From: Parcubacteria group bacterium Athens0714_26
GTDB lineage: Bacteria; Patescibacteriota; Minisyncoccia; UBA6257; 02-FULL-45-10c
Reading direction: 5' to 3'
Assembly: GCA_007376745.1 (NCBI GenBank)
Contig: VMGU01000026.1
Coordinates: 6,991 to 13,224 of the forward strand
DNA: 6,234 nucleotides
Shown: positions 4,671-6,234 of the stretch, piece after piece
Position numbering within the stretch: the stretch's first letter is position 1
Layout: each line of letters starts with the position of its first letter
The notes under the pieces: generated by a model
What the model saw: the letters and a program-made list of their open reading frames with translations, nothing else
Database searches by the model: none
Told to the model about the DNA's origin: nothing
Made by a program: the position numbers and the translations under genes

Positions 4671-5084
4671 TTACTTCAATATTTCTTCCAGCCTTTCTTC
4701 AAGTGCCTCATTAGTCAAAACGGTTTGCACCGGATTTTCCGGTCTAAAACTATTTTTACTTTCAATCCGCCTTTCCGGCTGCTCCTTTTTGCTTAATAAA
4801 TTAATAATTAAAAATCTAAGAATTGATTGATTTAACTTTAACGATTCCTTTATTTTAATGATGTCTTCGGCGTTAACTTTGAACTGTATATAACCAAAAT
4901 ACGCAGCAGAATGCTTTTTAATGGGGTAAGAAAGCCTGATGTCAACAGGCTCCGCTTTATGCACTATAGTTGCTTTGTATTGGCTCAAAAGATTAATAAT
5001 GGCGACTGACTCGCTCGGATCCATTAAAATAAATGCTATTTCGTAAAGTTGCGGGGTTAAATTGTCTATTTTCTTTTTTGACAT
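4671..5084 (-). CDS. rpsF: 30S ribosomal protein S6
   Basis: S6 pairs with S18 in the platform of the 30S subunit. The 137-residue product shows the S6 ferredoxin-like fold at about residues 12-95: LYEIAFILMDP (13-23), IRLSYPIKKHSAAYFGYIQF (49-68) with the family LxYPIxK signature, and KESLKLNQSILRFLII (79-94). A charged tail of about 40 residues (EQPERRIESK, then EALEERLEEILK at the end) follows; tails of varied length are common in S6. The ATG at 5084 is preceded by AAGCGTCAT with no Shine-Dalgarno sequence. It follows rpoC by 78 bp and leads the rpsF-ssb-rpsR cluster. The divergence from textbook S6 at the N-terminus is moderate, but the position in the cluster supports the assignment. Confidence 0.92.
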   Translation of the reverse strand: MSKKKIDNLTPQLYEIAFILMDPSESVAIINLLSQYKATIVHKAEPVDIRLSYPIKKHSAAYFGYIQFKVNAEDIIKIKESLKLNQSILRFLIINLLSKKEQPERRIESKNSFRPENPVQTVLTNEALEERLEEILK

Positions 5085-5117
5085 ATGACGCTTATTTTGA
5101 TTAAAAAGTTTAATTTA

Positions 5118-5145
5118 ATTTAACAGATAAAACCGGTATTAGCAA
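5118..5145 (-). promoter_or_regulatory. Weak candidate promoter for rpsF
   Basis: TTGCTA (5145-5140) and TTAAAT (5123-5118) are 16 bp apart in the rpoC-rpsF spacer, reading towards rpsF. Each hexamer matches the consensus at four positions. The spacer shows no hairpin with a T-run after rpoC, so rpsF may instead be read through from rpoC. Confidence 0.3.
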
Positions 5146-5162
5146 GCTTCATCGCTGTTGTT

Positions 5163-6234
5163 TTAGGATTCCTCTTCCTGCTTAATATCCTCTCCTTCTT
5201 GCGTTTCGCCCAATTCCCTATGAACCATGCTTTTACCTACCGGAATCAGCCGGCCGATAATTACGTTTTCTTTAAGGCCGCGCAAATAATCAGTCTTACC
5301 TTCAGAGGCCGCATTTATCAAAACCCTGGCGGTTTCCTGAAAAGAAGACGAGGATAAGAAGCTTTCTGTGGAAAGCGCTACTTTGGTTATACCCATTAAA
5401 AGCTGCTCGGCTTTAGCGGGCATTTTACCGGCTTTTTTCATCATACGGTTAACCTCCAAGAATTTTGATTTCTCCACAATATCGCCCTGAATAAAATCTG
5501 TATCTCCTGAATCTTTAATGCGCACCCTGGAAAATAGCTGGCGAACGATAATTTCCAGATGTTTATTGTTAACAGAAGCACCCTGATTGAAATAAATTTG
5601 CTGTACTTCGCTGATGATATATTTTTCAACCGCTTTGCCGCCTTTATATTTGAAAAGTTCTTTAATATCCAGATTACCTTCGCTGATTTGGTCACCGCGC
5701 TTAACCAAATCATTATGTTTTACAAAAAGCGTTGCAGTCCGGGGGATAGGATATTCTATTATTTTTTCTTTTTTGCTTTTAGTCTGGGATTTTACCTTAA
5801 CAATTTTTAGCAGCCCTTTTTCGTCAATACTTTCCACTACCCCGTCCTCTTCGGCTATAAACGCCTTTCCTTTGGGCGGGCGGGCTTCAAAAATTTCTTC
5901 AACTCTGGGCAAACCATGAGTAATGTCCGCGCCGGCAACGCCGCCTGTATGAAAAGTTCTCATTGTAAGCTGGGTACCCGGTTCTCCAATGGACTGCGCC
6001 GCCACTATTCCGACTGCGGCGCCGATTTTAACATTGTCATTATTCCCCAAATCATAACCGTAACACTTGGAACAAAGGCCGTATAAAGTTTTACAAGTAA
6101 TCGGCGACCTTAATTTAACCGATTCAATCGAAGAATTTATGATTGATTCTGCCGCCTCCCTATCAATAACTTCACCGGCTTTTACGATAATTTTATTGCC
6201 TATTTTGATATCCTCCAAAGCGGTTCTGGAAAAT
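5163..6234 (-). CDS. rpoC: RNA polymerase beta' subunit, C-terminal third (5' part cut by window edge)
   Basis: The beta' subunit forms much of the RNA polymerase active-site cleft. The frame is open from the right edge to the TAA at 5163 (356 residues seen). The TTG at 6218 is internal and not a start, since typical rpoC sequence (FSRTALEDI) continues upstream of it. Visible landmarks are the second zinc site TCKTLYGLCSKCYG, with Cys at codons 42, 49 and 52 counted from 6218 and the fourth Cys expected beyond the edge. Next comes AAQSIGEPGTQLTMRTFHTGG (split here as AAQSIGEPGTQ and LTMRTFHTGG), which is the bridge helix/trigger-loop base. GLPRVEEIFEARPPKG and the closing EGKTDYLRGLKENVIIGRL are also present. 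The protein ends in a short acidic tail (EDIKQEEES). rpsF follows 78 bp downstream on the same strand. Confidence 0.97.
   Translation of the reverse strand, partial: FSRTALEDIKIGNKIIVKAGEVIDREAAESIINSSIESVKLRSPITCKTLYGLCSKCYGYDLGNNDNVKIGAAVGIVAAQSIGEPGTQLTMRTFHTGGVAGADITHGLPRVEEIFEARPPKGKAFIAEEDGVVESIDEKGLLKIVKVKSQTKSKKEKIIEYPIPRTATLFVKHNDLVKRGDQISEGNLDIKELFKYKGGKAVEKYIISEVQQIYFNQGASVNNKHLEIIVRQLFSRVRIKDSGDTDFIQGDIVEKSKFLEVNRMMKKAGKMPAKAEQLLMGITKVALSTESFLSSSSFQETARVLINAASEGKTDYLRGLKENVIIGRLIPVGKSMVHRELGETQEGEDIKQEEES

Noticed and set aside
5441..5919. Several small ORFs in other frames over rpoC
   Set aside because: They overlap the conserved rpoC frame and encode no recognisable protein.
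5163..6218. A complete 351-residue gene starting at TTG 6218
   Set aside because: The frame and rpoC-type sequence continue to the right edge, so the TTG is an internal leucine codon.

Overview
The window looks like a compact, AT-rich genome of the candidate phyla radiation (Patescibacteria, perhaps a Parcubacteria-type lineage). This is an inference. It rests on short spacers, very small informational proteins, a 76-residue stand-alone GIY-YIG nuclease of a type common in those genomes, palindromic GC-rich repeats dispersed between genes, and no recognisable Shine-Dalgarno sequence before any of the seven complete genes or parB. The standard bacterial code fits everywhere.

Layout, left to right. 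Positions 1-1029 hold most of parB (minus strand, cut by the left edge). A short divergent spacer with a good plus-strand promoter leads into a broken 5' half of a tRNA-Leu gene. That fragment is interrupted by a 20-bp perfect palindrome and followed at once by a small GIY-YIG nuclease ORF, which ends 4 bp before an intact tRNA-Leu(CAA). A bidirectional hairpin terminator separates the tRNA from a convergent minus-strand gene. That gene encodes a UDP-glucuronate decarboxylase-like SDR enzyme fused to what looks like half of a GT-B glycosyltransferase. Beyond it, all on the minus strand, lie a PAP2-family phosphatase, rpsR (S18), ssb, rpsF (S6) and the C-terminal third of rpoC, which is cut by the right edge.

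In transcription order the right part reads rpoC, rpsF, ssb, rpsR, PAP2 phosphatase, SDR-GT fusion. The rpsF-ssb-rpsR trio is the classical bacterial arrangement: S6 and S18 bind each other in the 30S platform. PAP2 overlaps rpsR by one base (TAATG), so translation of a lipid-phosphate phosphatase is probably tied to that of a ribosomal protein. The PAP2 and SDR-GT genes suggest cell-envelope or surface-sugar functions downstream.

The most notable observations are these. (1) The spacers rpsF-ssb and ssb-rpsR are copies of each other: 79 bp with 3 differences, each carrying the same strong-looking sigma-70 promoter. (2) The rpsF-ssb copy has been invaded by two unrelated palindromic elements, one of which is the same family as the palindrome inside the tRNA fragment. 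(3) The tRNA-Leu/GIY-YIG arrangement has a direct repeat on both sides and looks like a minimal mobile unit. (4) The SDR-GT fusion is an unusual domain combination.
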